A stretch of 64,000 nucleotides of DNA from Rouxiella aceris (GTDB lineage Bacteria; Pseudomonadota; Gammaproteobacteria; Enterobacterales; Enterobacteriaceae), in contig NZ_JAADJU010000006.1 in NCBI RefSeq assembly GCF_012933545.1, forward strand, positions 186,001-250,000, written 5' to 3'. Position 1 is the stretch's first letter. Each line of letters opens with the position of its first letter. Under the pieces are notes generated by a model. It had not been told where the DNA came from, did no database searches, and saw only the letters and a program-made list of their open reading frames with translations. The translations under genes and the position numbers were made by a program. This document shows, one piece after another, positions 10,068 to 19,434 of the stretch.

Positions 10068-11493
10068 GCTTTGGTTCCTTGCTAACAAAGACCGGTGAGT
10101 TCATTTCACCCTGTGCTACTTCATGAATTTCATTAAGTTCTCGGTAGTTACGGCGACGGATTTCGAGATCGGTCTGGATCTGTTGCATCAGTTCGCGGTC
10201 AACTTTGAGTAACTTGATGACACCGGCGGTGATCAAATATCCAATGCCGGGGATCACGGTAAACAGTAGCAGGATACCGTTAAGTGCGTGAGGAGTCTGT
10301 GACGCTGCCCCTGCCTGGTAGCCATAAGCGGAAAGCAGAAAACCGACCATGGCACCGGCAACGGCCAGGCCACACTTCAAAAAGAACAGATTGCCGGAGA
10401 AACTGATACCTGTGCTGCGTTTGCCGGTTTTCCATTCGCCGTAGTCATCGACATCGGCCATCAGCGACCAGTGCAGCGGAGAAGGCAACTGGTGCAGGAT
10501 ATTGAGCACGAAGTAGGCCACCAGGATCAGCGGGGTCATATGCGGATCAAGGAAGTAGAAACCGCAGGAGAACAGGGTGAGAACAATATTGGTCCAGAAA
10601 AATACCTTCAGTTTGCAGAAACGGTCGGTCAGCGGTTTGGCCAGTGCGCTGCCGATCATCATGCCGATCACCCCCAGGCTGATAAACAGGCTGGCAAAGG
10701 TGTTGGATTTTTCCATGACCCAGGTCACGTAGTACATGGTGGCCGCCATGCGGATAAAACCGGGGCAGACGTTGCAGAAGGTCAGCAGCAGAATGCGCAC
10801 CCATTGGTCATTTTTCCATACGTCTTTTAAATCACTTTTCAGCGCATGCTTGGTTGGCACTGCCGGCTGAATACGTTCTTTGACCGAGCTAAAACAGAAC
10901 AGAAACATCACCAGGGCAATCACGGCCATCACCGCAATCGACATTTGATAGCCCTTGGCTTTGTTGGCCCCACCGAACCATTCCGCCATAGGCAGCAACG
11001 ACGATGACAGGATCAGCGTGGCGATACCGACCATAAAAAAGCGATAGGACTGGCAGGAGACACGCTCTTTGGGATCGGCGGTGATCACCCCGCCTAATGA
11101 ACAGTAGGGAATATTGATCGCGGTGTAGGTTAACGACATCAGGAAATAGGTGACGAAGGCGTAGATCACCTTATTGGAATAACTCCAGTCTGGTGTAGAA
11201 AACATCAGGATACTAAACAGCGCAAAAGGCACGGAAATCCATAGCAAATAAGGACGGAAGCGGCCCCAGCGGCTTTGCGTGCGGTCGGCAATTGCGCCCA
11301 TAATCGGGTCGCTGACGGCATCCACGACGCGGATCGACAGCAGCATAATGCCCACCAGCGCCGGAGCCAGACCAAAAATATCGGTATAAAAGTAACTGAG
11401 AAACAGGGTGATGGTGCCCCAAATCATGTTGCAGCCCGCATCTCCCATGCCATATGCCACTTTTTCTTTAAAAGATAGTGCGCCTTGTCTCAT
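10060..11493 (-). CDS. GPH-family sodium/proton glycoside symporter
   Basis: A 477-residue, 12-helix transporter of the glycoside-pentoside-hexuronide family (MelB, XynB/YicJ group). It starts KEKVAYGMGDAGCNMIWGTITLFLSYFYTDIFGL, the family signature, with DAVSDPIMGAIADRTQSRWGRFRPYLLW for cation and sugar binding and a central loop before VWKNDQWVRILLLTFCN. The GH43 partner suggests arabino- or xylo-oligosaccharides as substrate. The ATG at 11493 is preceded by AGAGGA; a TTG five codons earlier lacks a site. First gene of the two-gene unit, which has no counterpart between ampE and aroP in E. coli. No dedicated regulator is adjacent. Confidence 0.88.
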   Translation of the reverse strand: MRQGALSFKEKVAYGMGDAGCNMIWGTITLFLSYFYTDIFGLAPALVGIMLLSIRVVDAVSDPIMGAIADRTQSRWGRFRPYLLWISVPFALFSILMFSTPDWSYSNKVIYAFVTYFLMSLTYTAINIPYCSLGGVITADPKERVSCQSYRFFMVGIATLILSSSLLPMAEWFGGANKAKGYQMSIAVMAVIALVMFLFCFSSVKERIQPAVPTKHALKSDLKDVWKNDQWVRILLLTFCNVCPGFIRMAATMYYVTWVMEKSNTFASLFISLGVIGMMIGSALAKPLTDRFCKLKVFFWTNIVLTLFSCGFYFLDPHMTPLILVAYFVLNILHQLPSPLHWSLMADVDDYGEWKTGKRSTGISFSGNLFFLKCGLAVAGAMVGFLLSAYGYQAGAASQTPHALNGILLLFTVIPGIGYLITAGVIKLLKVDRELMQQIQTDLEIRRRNYRELNEIHEVAQGEMNSPVFVSKEPKHE

Positions 11494-11640
11494 GGATTTC
11501 CTCTCCAATAGGGGACTAACAGTAAGTGTTGGAAGTATTGACCCGGCAAATGAGATGGGGTCAGGAGATAAGGCGTGTAGAGATGGACAAATTGGTCAAG
11601 AAAATAAAAGTGTGAGCCAGTTTGCATTTAGTGATGGCAT

Positions 11641-11667
11641 AAAAAAACCCGGCTGGGTGCCGGGTTT
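11641..11667 (-). terminator. aroP terminator
   Basis: AAACCCGGC-tgggt-GCCGGGTTT; on the minus strand the stem is followed by a run of seven T, directly after the aroP stop. Strong intrinsic terminator. Confidence 0.85.
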
Positions 11668-11688
11668 CAGGAGTATCACCAGGATATA

Positions 11689-13065
11689 TTATTTACCGAT
11701 CGCGTTGGCGACCTCGCCGTTCTTGCCTTTCAGCTTGTAGCCGATAGCCAGCAGGATCAGCCATACCGGGATCAAGATAACTGAAATCTGGATACCCGGC
11801 GTCATATACATAATCACCAGAATGCCACACAAAAACAGCAGGCAAATGTAGTTGCCCAGCGGATAAAGCAGGGCCTTGAACTTGGTGGTAACGCCTTCAC
11901 GCTGTTTTGCCTGACGGAATTTCAAGTGGGCAAGGCTAATCATTGCCCAGTTAATCACCAATGCAGACACCACTAACGCCATCAACAGTTCAAAGGCTTT
12001 ACCCGGCATCAGATAGTTGATCAGTACGCAAAGTGCTGTTGCCAGCGCAGAAATTCCAATAGCCACTACCGGGACACCGCGACGGTCAACCTTCAGCAGG
12101 GCTTTCGGGCCGTTGCCCTGTTTCGCCAGACCGAACAACATACGGCTATTGCAATAGACGCAGCTGTTGTACACCGACAGTGCAGCGGTCAACACCACCA
12201 CGTTAAGCAGGGTCGCCACCAGATTGCTGTCCAGCGCGTGGAAGATCAACACAAACGGACTGCCGCCCTCAACCACTTTGCCCCACGGGTAAAGTGACAG
12301 CAGAATGGCCAGTGAGCCGATATAGAAAATCAGAATACGGTAGATAACCTGATTGGTGGCTTTCGGGATGCTTTTCTCCGGATCATCGGCTTCAGCGGCG
12401 GTAATGCCCACCAGCTCGAGGCCACCAAAGGAGAACATAATCACCGCCATCGCCATTACCAGACCGCGAATGCCGTTAGGGAAGAAGCCGCCCTGTGCCC
12501 ACAGGTTGGTCACGGTTGCTTCCGGACCACCGTGGCCGCTGGCCAGCAGCCAGGCACCAAACACAATCATTCCGACAATGGCCACGACTTTAATGATCGA
12601 GAACCAGAACTCCATTTCCCCATAGACTTTTACATTGGTCAGGTTAATGGCGTTAATCAGCACAAAGAACACCAGCGCCGAGACCCAGGTCGGGATTTCA
12701 GGCCACCAGTATTGGACATAGATCCCCACCGCCGTCAGTTCAGCCATAGCCACCAGGACGTACAGCACCCAGTAGTTCCAGCCTGAAGCGAAGCCGGCGA
12801 AGTTGCCCCAATATTTGTACGCGAAGTGGCTAAAGGAGCCGGCAACAGGCTCTTCAACTACCATTTCACCTAATTGGCGCATGATCAAAAAAGCAATCAA
12901 TCCACCAATGGCATAGCCGAGCAGAACGGAAGGTCCCGCCATTTTTATGGTTTGTGCAATGCCGAGGAAAAGCCCGGTACCAATTGCGCCACCTAAGGCA
13001 ATTAACTGAATATGGCGGTTTTTTAAGCCGCGGTGCAGTTCATCGCCGTGCTGCTGATCATCCAT
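11689..13065 (-). CDS. aroP: aromatic amino acid permease AroP
   Basis: A 458-residue APC-superfamily proton symporter for Phe, Tyr and Trp in the inner membrane. N-terminal RGLKNRHIQLIALGGAIGTGLFLG and EEPVAGSFSHFAYKYWG, followed by GWNYWVLYVLVAMAELTAVG, are close to E. coli AroP; MFSFGGLELVGITAAEA is the conserved helix 6 region. Twelve membrane segments. PheP is the closest alternative family member, but the location beside pdhR and the two TyrR-like boxes upstream favour AroP. ATG at 13065. The gene is convergent with nothing and ends in its own terminator. Confidence 0.94.
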   Translation of the reverse strand: MDDQQHGDELHRGLKNRHIQLIALGGAIGTGLFLGIAQTIKMAGPSVLLGYAIGGLIAFLIMRQLGEMVVEEPVAGSFSHFAYKYWGNFAGFASGWNYWVLYVLVAMAELTAVGIYVQYWWPEIPTWVSALVFFVLINAINLTNVKVYGEMEFWFSIIKVVAIVGMIVFGAWLLASGHGGPEATVTNLWAQGGFFPNGIRGLVMAMAVIMFSFGGLELVGITAAEADDPEKSIPKATNQVIYRILIFYIGSLAILLSLYPWGKVVEGGSPFVLIFHALDSNLVATLLNVVVLTAALSVYNSCVYCNSRMLFGLAKQGNGPKALLKVDRRGVPVVAIGISALATALCVLINYLMPGKAFELLMALVVSALVINWAMISLAHLKFRQAKQREGVTTKFKALLYPLGNYICLLFLCGILVIMYMTPGIQISVILIPVWLILLAIGYKLKGKNGEVANAIGK

Positions 13066-13120
13066 TTCCCGATCCTCTGTCGTTGGGGAAAAAAGCTACA
13101 AATCTGCTAAAAACGCTTTC

Positions 13121-13161
13121 TGTAAGGCGAAAGTTACACATTTTGTATCTAATTATTTACG
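13121..13161 (-). promoter_or_regulatory. two TyrR-like boxes upstream of aroP
   Basis: Box 1 at 13121-13138 reads TGTAAGGCGAAAGTTACA, a perfect TGTAA-N8-TTACA palindrome of the 18-bp TyrR form TGTAAA-N6-TTTACA. Box 2 at 13144-13161 reads TGTATCTAATTATTTACG, a weaker match. They are 23 bp apart centre to centre, the spacing of strong and weak TyrR boxes. Position 55-95 bp upstream of the aroP start fits repression of aroP by TyrR with aromatic amino acids. Confidence 0.7.
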
Positions 13162-13428
13162 GCTGCAATGCAGAGAAAAATCAGCATGAACTACCGTTTG
13201 GCCAAGAATAGTGGTATGCGAAAAAGTTTGCACCTGGTTTGTTGAATAAGCGTCTAACAATTGAGCAAACGATGTCAAAAGTTGTCCCGGCAAGGAAATT
13301 TGTGATCAAACGCACATCGAAATCTATAAATGATAAATCTTTGTTAAAAAGTGCGCGGGTTGGGGATTTAACTCCGTACTGATATGGACACCACGTCAAT
13401 ACTTTGTTACTTTACGGCCACGTTTTTT

Positions 13429-13447
13429 AAATTGGTATTACCAATTT
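13429..13447 (+). promoter_or_regulatory. PdhR operator of pdhR-aceEF
   Basis: AAATTGGTATTACCAATTT is a perfect palindrome matching the known PdhR box (ATTGGTnnnACCAAT). It lies about 120 bp upstream of pdhR, consistent with autorepression that is relieved by pyruvate. Confidence 0.9.
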
Positions 13448-13475
13448 ACTCCTAAGTGGTTACATACCTCATTAA

Positions 13476-13550
13476 TTTCAAGATGCGGGAAGGCAGCCCA
13501 GGCCGCCATATCATCTGCACCTTGAAGGGCGAGGGGTATTTCCCCCTAAA
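13476..13550. repeat. degenerate ERIC-like inverted repeat in the pdhR leader
   Basis: TTCAAGATGC at one end and GCACCTTGAAGGGCGAGGGG at the other form inverted arms; the latter with the following TATTTC resembles the ERIC end CTTGAAGTATGACGGGTAT. The usual ERIC centre is missing. It lies between the PdhR operator and the pdhR start and so in the transcribed leader. Confidence 0.4.
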
Positions 13551-13568
13551 AGGCAGACAAAAGTTCTC

Positions 13569-14339
13569 ATGGCATATAGCAAAATAAAACAGCCAAAGTT
13601 ATCTGATGTGATCGAGAAGCAATTAGAGTCTCTGATCCTCGAAGGTACGCTACGCCCGGGTGAAAAACTTTTGCCTGAGCGAGAACTGGCGAAGCAGTTT
13701 GATGTTTCGCGGCCTTCCCTGAGGGAAGCAATCCAACGCCTTGAAGGTAAAGGACTGCTGTTACGTCGCCAGGGTGGCGGCACCTTCGTGCAGAGCAATT
13801 TATGGCAAAGCTTTAGCGATCCCCTTGCTGAATTACTCTCTGAGCATCCCGAATCACAGTTCGATCTCCTGGAAACCCGTCATGCCCTTGAAGGGATAGG
13901 TGCCTATTATGCTGCACTGCGCGGCACCGATGAGGACCTGCAACGCATCCGTGATTGCCATGTGGTGATCCAGACCGCACAAAAAAGCGGCGATCTCGAT
14001 GCTGAAGCCGATGCCGTTATGCAGTACCAGGTGGCGGTTACTGAAGCCACGCATAATGTGGTGTTGCTGCACTTGTTGCGCTGCATGGGGCCGATGCTCG
14101 AGAAGAACGTTCGACAGAATTTTGAATTGCTTTACTCCCGCCGCGAAATGCTGGCGATGGTGAGCAACCACCGCGCCGTGATTTATGAGGCGATTGTTGC
14201 ACGCGAGCCACAAAAAGCGCGCGAAGCATCACACCGTCACTTGGCGTTTATTGAGGAAGTTTTGCTGGATCTGAGCAGGGAGCACAGTCGTCGTGACCGT
14301 TCACTACGTCGACTCCAGCAACGTAAGGAAGAAAATTAA
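13569..14339 (+). CDS. pdhR: pyruvate dehydrogenase complex repressor PdhR
   Basis: A 256-residue GntR/FadR-type repressor that senses pyruvate and controls the aceEF-lpd operon and respiratory genes. The N-terminal winged helix (about residues 8-75) contains [40 protein letters not shown]; the FCD effector domain follows, with [23 protein letters not shown] and a final [26 protein letters not shown]. The ATG at 13569 is the only sensible start (E. coli PdhR has 254 residues). First gene of pdhR-aceE-aceF, downstream of its own operator. Confidence 0.96.
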   Translation: MAYSKIKQPKLSDVIEKQLESLILEGTLRPGEKLLPERELAKQFDVSRPSLREAIQRLEGKGLLLRRQGGGTFVQSNLWQSFSDPLAELLSEHPESQFDLLETRHALEGIGAYYAALRGTDEDLQRIRDCHVVIQTAQKSGDLDAEADAVMQYQVAVTEATHNVVLLHLLRCMGPMLEKNVRQNFELLYSRREMLAMVSNHRAVIYEAIVAREPQKAREASHRHLAFIEEVLLDLSREHSRRDRSLRRLQQRKEEN

Positions 14340-14540
14340 GCTCGGGGGGAATCTGACATTTTTCTACCCAAAGCCTGCAGTTGCAGGGCGCCGAGAATAA
14401 TTTAAAAAACTTTTATGTCCTCATCTGAGGGCGGAAACTAAACTGACGGGCCTGTCTTCGTGTGTTGTTGTCCAGCAACAGCAGGAGTGAAAACACAGGA
14501 AGACAGGCTCCAGATAAACAGACAGATAAGGAAAAGTACC

Positions 14541-17204
14541 ATGTCAGAACGTGTAAATAATGACGTGGATCCGATCGAAACTCGCGACTGGCTCCATGCG
14601 ATCGAATCGGTCATCCGTGAAGAAGGTGTTGAGCGTGCACAGTTCCTGATTGATCAGGTATTGAATGAAGCACGTAAAGGCGGCGTCAGTGTTGCTGCAG
14701 GTGCAGCTAACCGTAACTACGTCAACACCATCGCTGTTGAAGATGAACCTGAGTATCCGGGTAACCTGGAGCTGGAACGCAACATTCGTACGGCAATTCG
14801 CTGGAATGCGATTATGACCGTGCTGCGTGCCTCTAAGAAAGACCTGGAACTGGGTGGCCATATGTCATCATTCCAGTCTTCCGCCGCTATTTACGAAGTG
14901 TGCTTCAACCACTTCTTCCGTGCTCGCAACGAGAAAGACGGTGGCGATCTGGTTTACTTCCAGGGCCATATCTCTCCAGGCGTGTACGCGCGTGCTTTCC
15001 TTGAAGGCCGTCTGACCGAAGACCAGATGAACAATTTCCGTCAGGAAGTTCACGGTAAAGGTCTCTCTTCTTATCCGCACCCTAAACTGATGCCTGAGTT
15101 CTGGCAGTTCCCGACCGTATCTATGGGTCTGGGTCCAATTGGCGCCATTTATCAGGCCAAATTCCTGAAATATCTCGACCACCGTGGCCTGAAAGACACC
15201 ACTGACCAGCGCGTGTATGCGTTCCTGGGCGATGGCGAGATGGATGAACCGGAATCCAAAGGGGCGATCACTATCGCTACCCGCGAGAAACTGGACAACC
15301 TGTGCTTTATCATTAACTGTAACCTGCAGCGCCTTGATGGCCCGGTTACCGGTAATGGCAAGATCATCAACGAACTGGAAGGCATTTTCGCCGGTGCCGG
15401 CTGGAATGTGATCAAAGTGATCTGGGGTAACCGTTGGGATCAACTGCTGCGTAAAGATACCAGCGGCAAACTGATCCAACTGATGAACGAAACCGTTGAC
15501 GGTGACTATCAGACCTTTAAATCACGCGATGGCAAATATGTGCGTGAACACTTCTTCGGCCGCTATCCGGAAACCGCTGAGCTGGTTAAAGATATGACCG
15601 ACGATGAGATCTGGGCACTGAACCGCGGTGGTCACGATCCGAAGAAAGTCTTTGCTGCCCTGAAAAAAGCGCAGGATACCAAAGGCCAGCCAACAGTGAT
15701 CCTGGCTCATACCATCAAAGGTTATGGCATGGGTGAAACCGCAGAAGGCAAAAACATCGCCCACCAGGTCAAGAAAATGAACATGGATGGCGTCCGTTAC
15801 ATCCGCGATCGTTTCAGCGTACCGGTCAGCGATGAAAACCTGGAAAAACTGCCATTTATCCAACTGGAAAAAGATTCTGCAGAGTACAAATATCTGCACG
15901 AACGTCGTCAGGCGCTGAAAGGCTATGTGCCAACGCGTCTGAAGAACTTTACCCAGAAACTGGAAATCCCTGCGCTGGAAGACTTCTCTCAGTTGCTGGA
16001 AGAACAGAAGAAAGAGATCTCCACCACTATCGCCTTTGTGCGTGCGCTGAACGTGATGCTGAAAAACGATTCGATCAAAGATCGCCTCGTGCCAATCATT
16101 GCCGACGAAGCCCGTACCTTTGGTATGGAAGGTCTGTTCCGTCAGATTGGTATCTACAGCCCTAACGGTCAGCAATATACCCCGCAAGACCGTGAGCAGG
16201 TTGCTTACTACAAAGAAGACGAAAAAGGTCAGATCCTGCAGGAAGGGATTAACGAACTGGGTGCCGCCTCTTCCTGGCTGGCCGCGGCAACGTCGTACAG
16301 CACCAACGACCTGCCAATGATCCCGTTCTATATCTACTACTCAATGTTTGGTTTCCAACGTATCGGCGATCTCTGCTGGGCAGCGGGCGACCAACAGGCG
16401 CGTGGCTTCCTGGTAGGCGGTACTTCAGGCCGTACTACGCTTAACGGCGAAGGCTTGCAGCACGAAGATGGCCACAGCCATATTCAGTCGCTGACTATTC
16501 CTAACTGTATCTCTTATGATCCGGCTTATGCCTATGAAGTGGCAGTGATCATGCAGGACGGTCTGCGTCGCATGTACGGCGAAGCGCAGGAAAATATCTA
16601 TTACTACATCACCACGCTGAACGAAAACTACCATATGCCAGCCATGCCAGAAGGCGCGGAAGAAGGCATTCGCAAAGGGATCTACAAGCTGGAAACCGTT
16701 GCCGGTAGCAAAGGTAAAGTGCAGTTGATGAGCTCAGGTTCTATTCTGCGTCACGTACGTGAAGCGGCACAGATCCTGGCAGCAGACTACGGCGTCGGTT
16801 CAGACGTTTACAGCGTGACTTCCTTTACCGAACTGGCGCGTGATGGCCAGGACTGTGAACGTTGGAACATGCTGCATCCTTCAGAAACCCCACGCGTTCC
16901 TTACGTGGCTCAGGTGATGAATGACGCGCCAGTGGTGGCATCAACCGACTATATGAAATTGTTCGCCGAACAGGTTCGCAACTTTATCCCTGCCAGCGAT
17001 TTCCGCGTGTTGGGTACCGACGGTTTTGGTCGTTCAGACAGCCGTGAAAACCTGCGTCACCACTTCGAAATCGATGCTTCCTACGTGGTCGTTGCAGCGC
17101 TGGGCGAACTGGCCAAGCGTGGCGAGATCGATGTGAAGGTGGTGGCAGAAGCTATTACCAAGTTCGGCATCGACGCTGATAAAGTTAACCCGCGTCTGGC
17201 ATAA
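14541..17204 (+). CDS. aceE: pyruvate dehydrogenase E1 component
   Basis: The 887-residue homodimeric E1 decarboxylates pyruvate with thiamine diphosphate and transfers the acetyl group to the lipoyl arms of AceF. The ThDP/Mg motif GDGEMDEPESKGAI begins at residue 230 and runs to NCNLQRLDGPV near 259. The C-terminal half has QHEDGHSHIQSLTIPNC and the transketolase-like end GTDGFGRSDSRENLRHHFEI. Start ATG 14541 with AAGGA upstream gives exactly the E. coli length; an upstream in-frame ATG adds 27 unrelated residues. Follows pdhR after 200 bp and precedes aceF by 15 bp. Confidence 0.98.
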   Translation: MSERVNNDVDPIETRDWLHAIESVIREEGVERAQFLIDQVLNEARKGGVSVAAGAANRNYVNTIAVEDEPEYPGNLELERNIRTAIRWNAIMTVLRASKKDLELGGHMSSFQSSAAIYEVCFNHFFRARNEKDGGDLVYFQGHISPGVYARAFLEGRLTEDQMNNFRQEVHGKGLSSYPHPKLMPEFWQFPTVSMGLGPIGAIYQAKFLKYLDHRGLKDTTDQRVYAFLGDGEMDEPESKGAITIATREKLDNLCFIINCNLQRLDGPVTGNGKIINELEGIFAGAGWNVIKVIWGNRWDQLLRKDTSGKLIQLMNETVDGDYQTFKSRDGKYVREHFFGRYPETAELVKDMTDDEIWALNRGGHDPKKVFAALKKAQDTKGQPTVILAHTIKGYGMGETAEGKNIAHQVKKMNMDGVRYIRDRFSVPVSDENLEKLPFIQLEKDSAEYKYLHERRQALKGYVPTRLKNFTQKLEIPALEDFSQLLEEQKKEISTTIAFVRALNVMLKNDSIKDRLVPIIADEARTFGMEGLFRQIGIYSPNGQQYTPQDREQVAYYKEDEKGQILQEGINELGAASSWLAAATSYSTNDLPMIPFYIYYSMFGFQRIGDLCWAAGDQQARGFLVGGTSGRTTLNGEGLQHEDGHSHIQSLTIPNCISYDPAYAYEVAVIMQDGLRRMYGEAQENIYYYITTLNENYHMPAMPEGAEEGIRKGIYKLETVAGSKGKVQLMSSGSILRHVREAAQILAADYGVGSDVYSVTSFTELARDGQDCERWNMLHPSETPRVPYVAQVMNDAPVVASTDYMKLFAEQVRNFIPASDFRVLGTDGFGRSDSRENLRHHFEIDASYVVVAALGELAKRGEIDVKVVAEAITKFGIDADKVNPRLA

Positions 17205-17219
17205 GAGGTAGATAAACAG

Positions 17220-19121
17220 ATGGCTATCGAAATTAACGTACCAGACATTGGTGCAGATGCAGTGGAAGTTACCGAAGTGCTGGTAAAAGTCGGTGATACC
17301 GTTTCCGCTGAACAATCGCTGATTGTGGTTGAAGGTGACAAAGCCTCGATGGAAGTCCCTTCGCCGCAGGCCGGTGTGGTTAAAGAGATCAAGGTTGCGG
17401 TCGGCGATACCGTCGAAACCGGTAAGCTGATTATGGTATTTGATTCTGCCGAGGGTGCTGCGGCACCGGCTAAAGCAGAAGAGAAACCTGCCGCCAAAGC
17501 AGAAGAAAAACCTGCGGCTGCGCCAGCCGCCTCCGGCAGCAAAGAAGTTAATGTGCCGGATATTGGTAGCGATGAAGTTGAAGTGACTGAGATTATGGTC
17601 AAAGTCGGCGACACCGTGACCGCTGAGCAGTCGCTGATCACCGTTGAAGGCGATAAAGCCTCAATGGAAGTGCCGGCACCTTTCGCTGGTAAAGTAAAAG
17701 AGATCAAGATTGCTGCCGGCGACAAAGTCAGCACCGGTTCTCTGATTATGGTGTTTGAAGTGGCGGGTGCCGCCGATGCTGCGCCAGCCGCAGCGGAAAG
17801 CAAGGCAGAAGAAAAACCTGCCGCTGCACCAGCAGCTTCCGGCAGCAAAGAAGTCAACGTACCGGATATCGGCGGTGACGAAGTCGAAGTGACCGAAATC
17901 ATGGTCAAAGTTGGCGATAAAGTCGCGGCGGAACAATCGCTGATCACCGTTGAGGGCGATAAAGCCTCCATGGAAGTGCCGGCACCTTTCGCCGGTACGG
18001 TTAAAGCGATCAAAATTGCCGCTGGCGATAAAGTCAGCACCGGCTCACTGATCATGGTCTTTGAAGTGGAAGGCGCTGCCCCTGCCGCAGCACCGGCCAA
18101 ACAACAACAGTCAGCCGAGCCGGCCAAGCAGGAGCAAAAAGCAGCAGCACCTGCGGCCAGCGAAAGCAAAGGCGAGTTTGCCGAGAATGATGCCTATGTG
18201 CATGCCACGCCGGTAATCCGTCGTCTGGCGCGCGAATTTGGCGTCAATCTGTCGAAAGTGAAAGGTACCGGCCGTAAGGGTCGTATCCTGCGCGAAGACG
18301 TTCAGGCTTATGTTAAAGACGCGGTCAAACGTGCCGAAGCAGCACCTGCTGCCGCGGCGGCGACTGGCGGTGGCTTGCCGGGTATGTTGCCATGGCCGAA
18401 AGTGGACTTCAGCAAGTTTGGTGAAATCGAAGAAGTTGAACTGGGCCGCATCCAGAAAATCTCTGGTGCCAACCTGAGCCGTAACTGGGTGATGATCCCG
18501 CACGTTACCCAGTTCGACGAAACGGATATCACTGAAGTTGAAGCCTTCCGTAAGCAGCAGAACATCGAAGCCGAGAAGAAAAAGCTCGACGTGAAAATCA
18601 CGCCACTGGTATTCCTGATGAAAGCGGCTGCCAAAGCGCTGGAAGAGTACCCACGCTTTAACAGCTCGATTTCTGCCGACGGCCAAAAACTGACGCTGAA
18701 AAAATACATCAACATCGGGGTAGCAGTTGATACACCTAATGGTTTGGTGGTTCCGGTGTTCCGTGACGTCAACAAAAAAGGTATTGTTGAGTTGTCTCGT
18801 GAACTGGCGGTGATTTCCAAGAAAGCGCGTGACGGTAAACTGACGGCGTCTGACATGCAGGGCGGCTGTTTCACCATCTCCAGCCTGGGCGGTATCGGCG
18901 GTACGGCGTTTACGCCAATCGTCAATGCGCCTGAAGTGGCGATCCTTGGCGTATCCAAATCGTCAATGAAGCCAGTTTGGAACGGTAAAGAGTTTGAAGC
19001 GCGTATGATGCTGCCACTGTCTCTGTCCTTCGACCACCGGGTGATTGACGGTGCTGCCGGCGCACGTTTCGCGGCCTACATCGGTACCGTAATGTCAGAT
19101 ATTCGTCGTCTGGTTATGTAA
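17220..19121 (+). CDS. aceF: pyruvate dehydrogenase E2, dihydrolipoyl acetyltransferase
   Basis: The 633-residue E2 core protein. Three tandem lipoyl domains each carry [10 protein letters not shown], with the lipoylated lysines at Lys41, Lys146 and Lys248, joined by Ala/Pro-rich swinging linkers. A peripheral subunit-binding domain spans about 325-361 ([20 protein letters not shown]), then the catalytic domain with His606 and Asp610 in [12 protein letters not shown]. Lipoyl domains 2 and 3 are nearly identical, also in DNA, suggesting recent duplication or gene conversion. RBS AAGAGG. Transcribed with aceE. Confidence 0.98.
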   Translation: MAIEINVPDIGADAVEVTEVLVKVGDTVSAEQSLIVVEGDKASMEVPSPQAGVVKEIKVAVGDTVETGKLIMVFDSAEGAAAPAKAEEKPAAKAEEKPAAAPAASGSKEVNVPDIGSDEVEVTEIMVKVGDTVTAEQSLITVEGDKASMEVPAPFAGKVKEIKIAAGDKVSTGSLIMVFEVAGAADAAPAAAESKAEEKPAAAPAASGSKEVNVPDIGGDEVEVTEIMVKVGDKVAAEQSLITVEGDKASMEVPAPFAGTVKAIKIAAGDKVSTGSLIMVFEVEGAAPAAAPAKQQQSAEPAKQEQKAAAPAASESKGEFAENDAYVHATPVIRRLAREFGVNLSKVKGTGRKGRILREDVQAYVKDAVKRAEAAPAAAAATGGGLPGMLPWPKVDFSKFGEIEEVELGRIQKISGANLSRNWVMIPHVTQFDETDITEVEAFRKQQNIEAEKKKLDVKITPLVFLMKAAAKALEEYPRFNSSISADGQKLTLKKYINIGVAVDTPNGLVVPVFRDVNKKGIVELSRELAVISKKARDGKLTASDMQGGCFTISSLGGIGGTAFTPIVNAPEVAILGVSKSSMKPVWNGKEFEARMMLPLSLSFDHRVIDGAAGARFAAYIGTVMSDIRRLVM

Positions 19122-19128
19122 TCGTTAT

Positions 19129-19160
19129 AAGGCCGGCCCTGGTTGCCGGCCTTGTTTTTG
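19129..19160 (+). terminator. aceF terminator
   Basis: AAGGCCGGC-cctggtt-GCCGGCCTT followed by GTTTTTG, just after the aceF stop. It separates aceEF from lpdA, although read-through to lpdA is known in E. coli. Confidence 0.8.
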
Positions 19161-19290
19161 ACACGGATCTTGTGACAAGGCATTGTTCCTGTCGCCGGCA
19201 AGTTGCCGTCAGCCAAAGCAGTGGCAGCTTGAGCGATAAGATAATGATTTGTCGGCAAGGTTGTTGAGACACAGGCCATCCGAACTTTGT

Positions 19291-19320
19291 TTGCAGACTG
19301 TTAACAATTCTGTAAACTTC
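19291..19320 (+). promoter_or_regulatory. probable lpdA promoter region
   Basis: TGTTAACAATTCTGTAAAC (19299-19317) corresponds to the conserved TTGTTAACAATTTTGTAAAA block at the E. coli lpd promoter, from memory. A weak -35 TTGCAG and -10 TAAACT can be drawn with a 16-bp spacer. GTTAAC also resembles part of an ArcA site. The ERIC element present after this promoter in E. coli is absent here. Confidence 0.4.
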
Positions 19321-19434
19321 TCGCGGTGTATGCGTCCCGGTGGATGAAGAGCGTTGCGTATGGCATTCGCGACATTGACGAATGCGCTTCATTTAAGACG
19401 TCTGACCCGCCGGACAAACAATTAAGAGGTCATG

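Noticed and set aside
14868-15479. 203-codon frame antisense to aceE
   Set aside because: Lies wholly within aceE and carries no motif.
17081-18169. Long minus-strand frame (362 codons) opposite aceF
   Set aside because: It mirrors the Ala/Lys/Glu-rich repeats of the lipoyl domains, has a low-complexity Ser/Ala/Thr composition and no ribosome-binding site; an artefact of codon bias.
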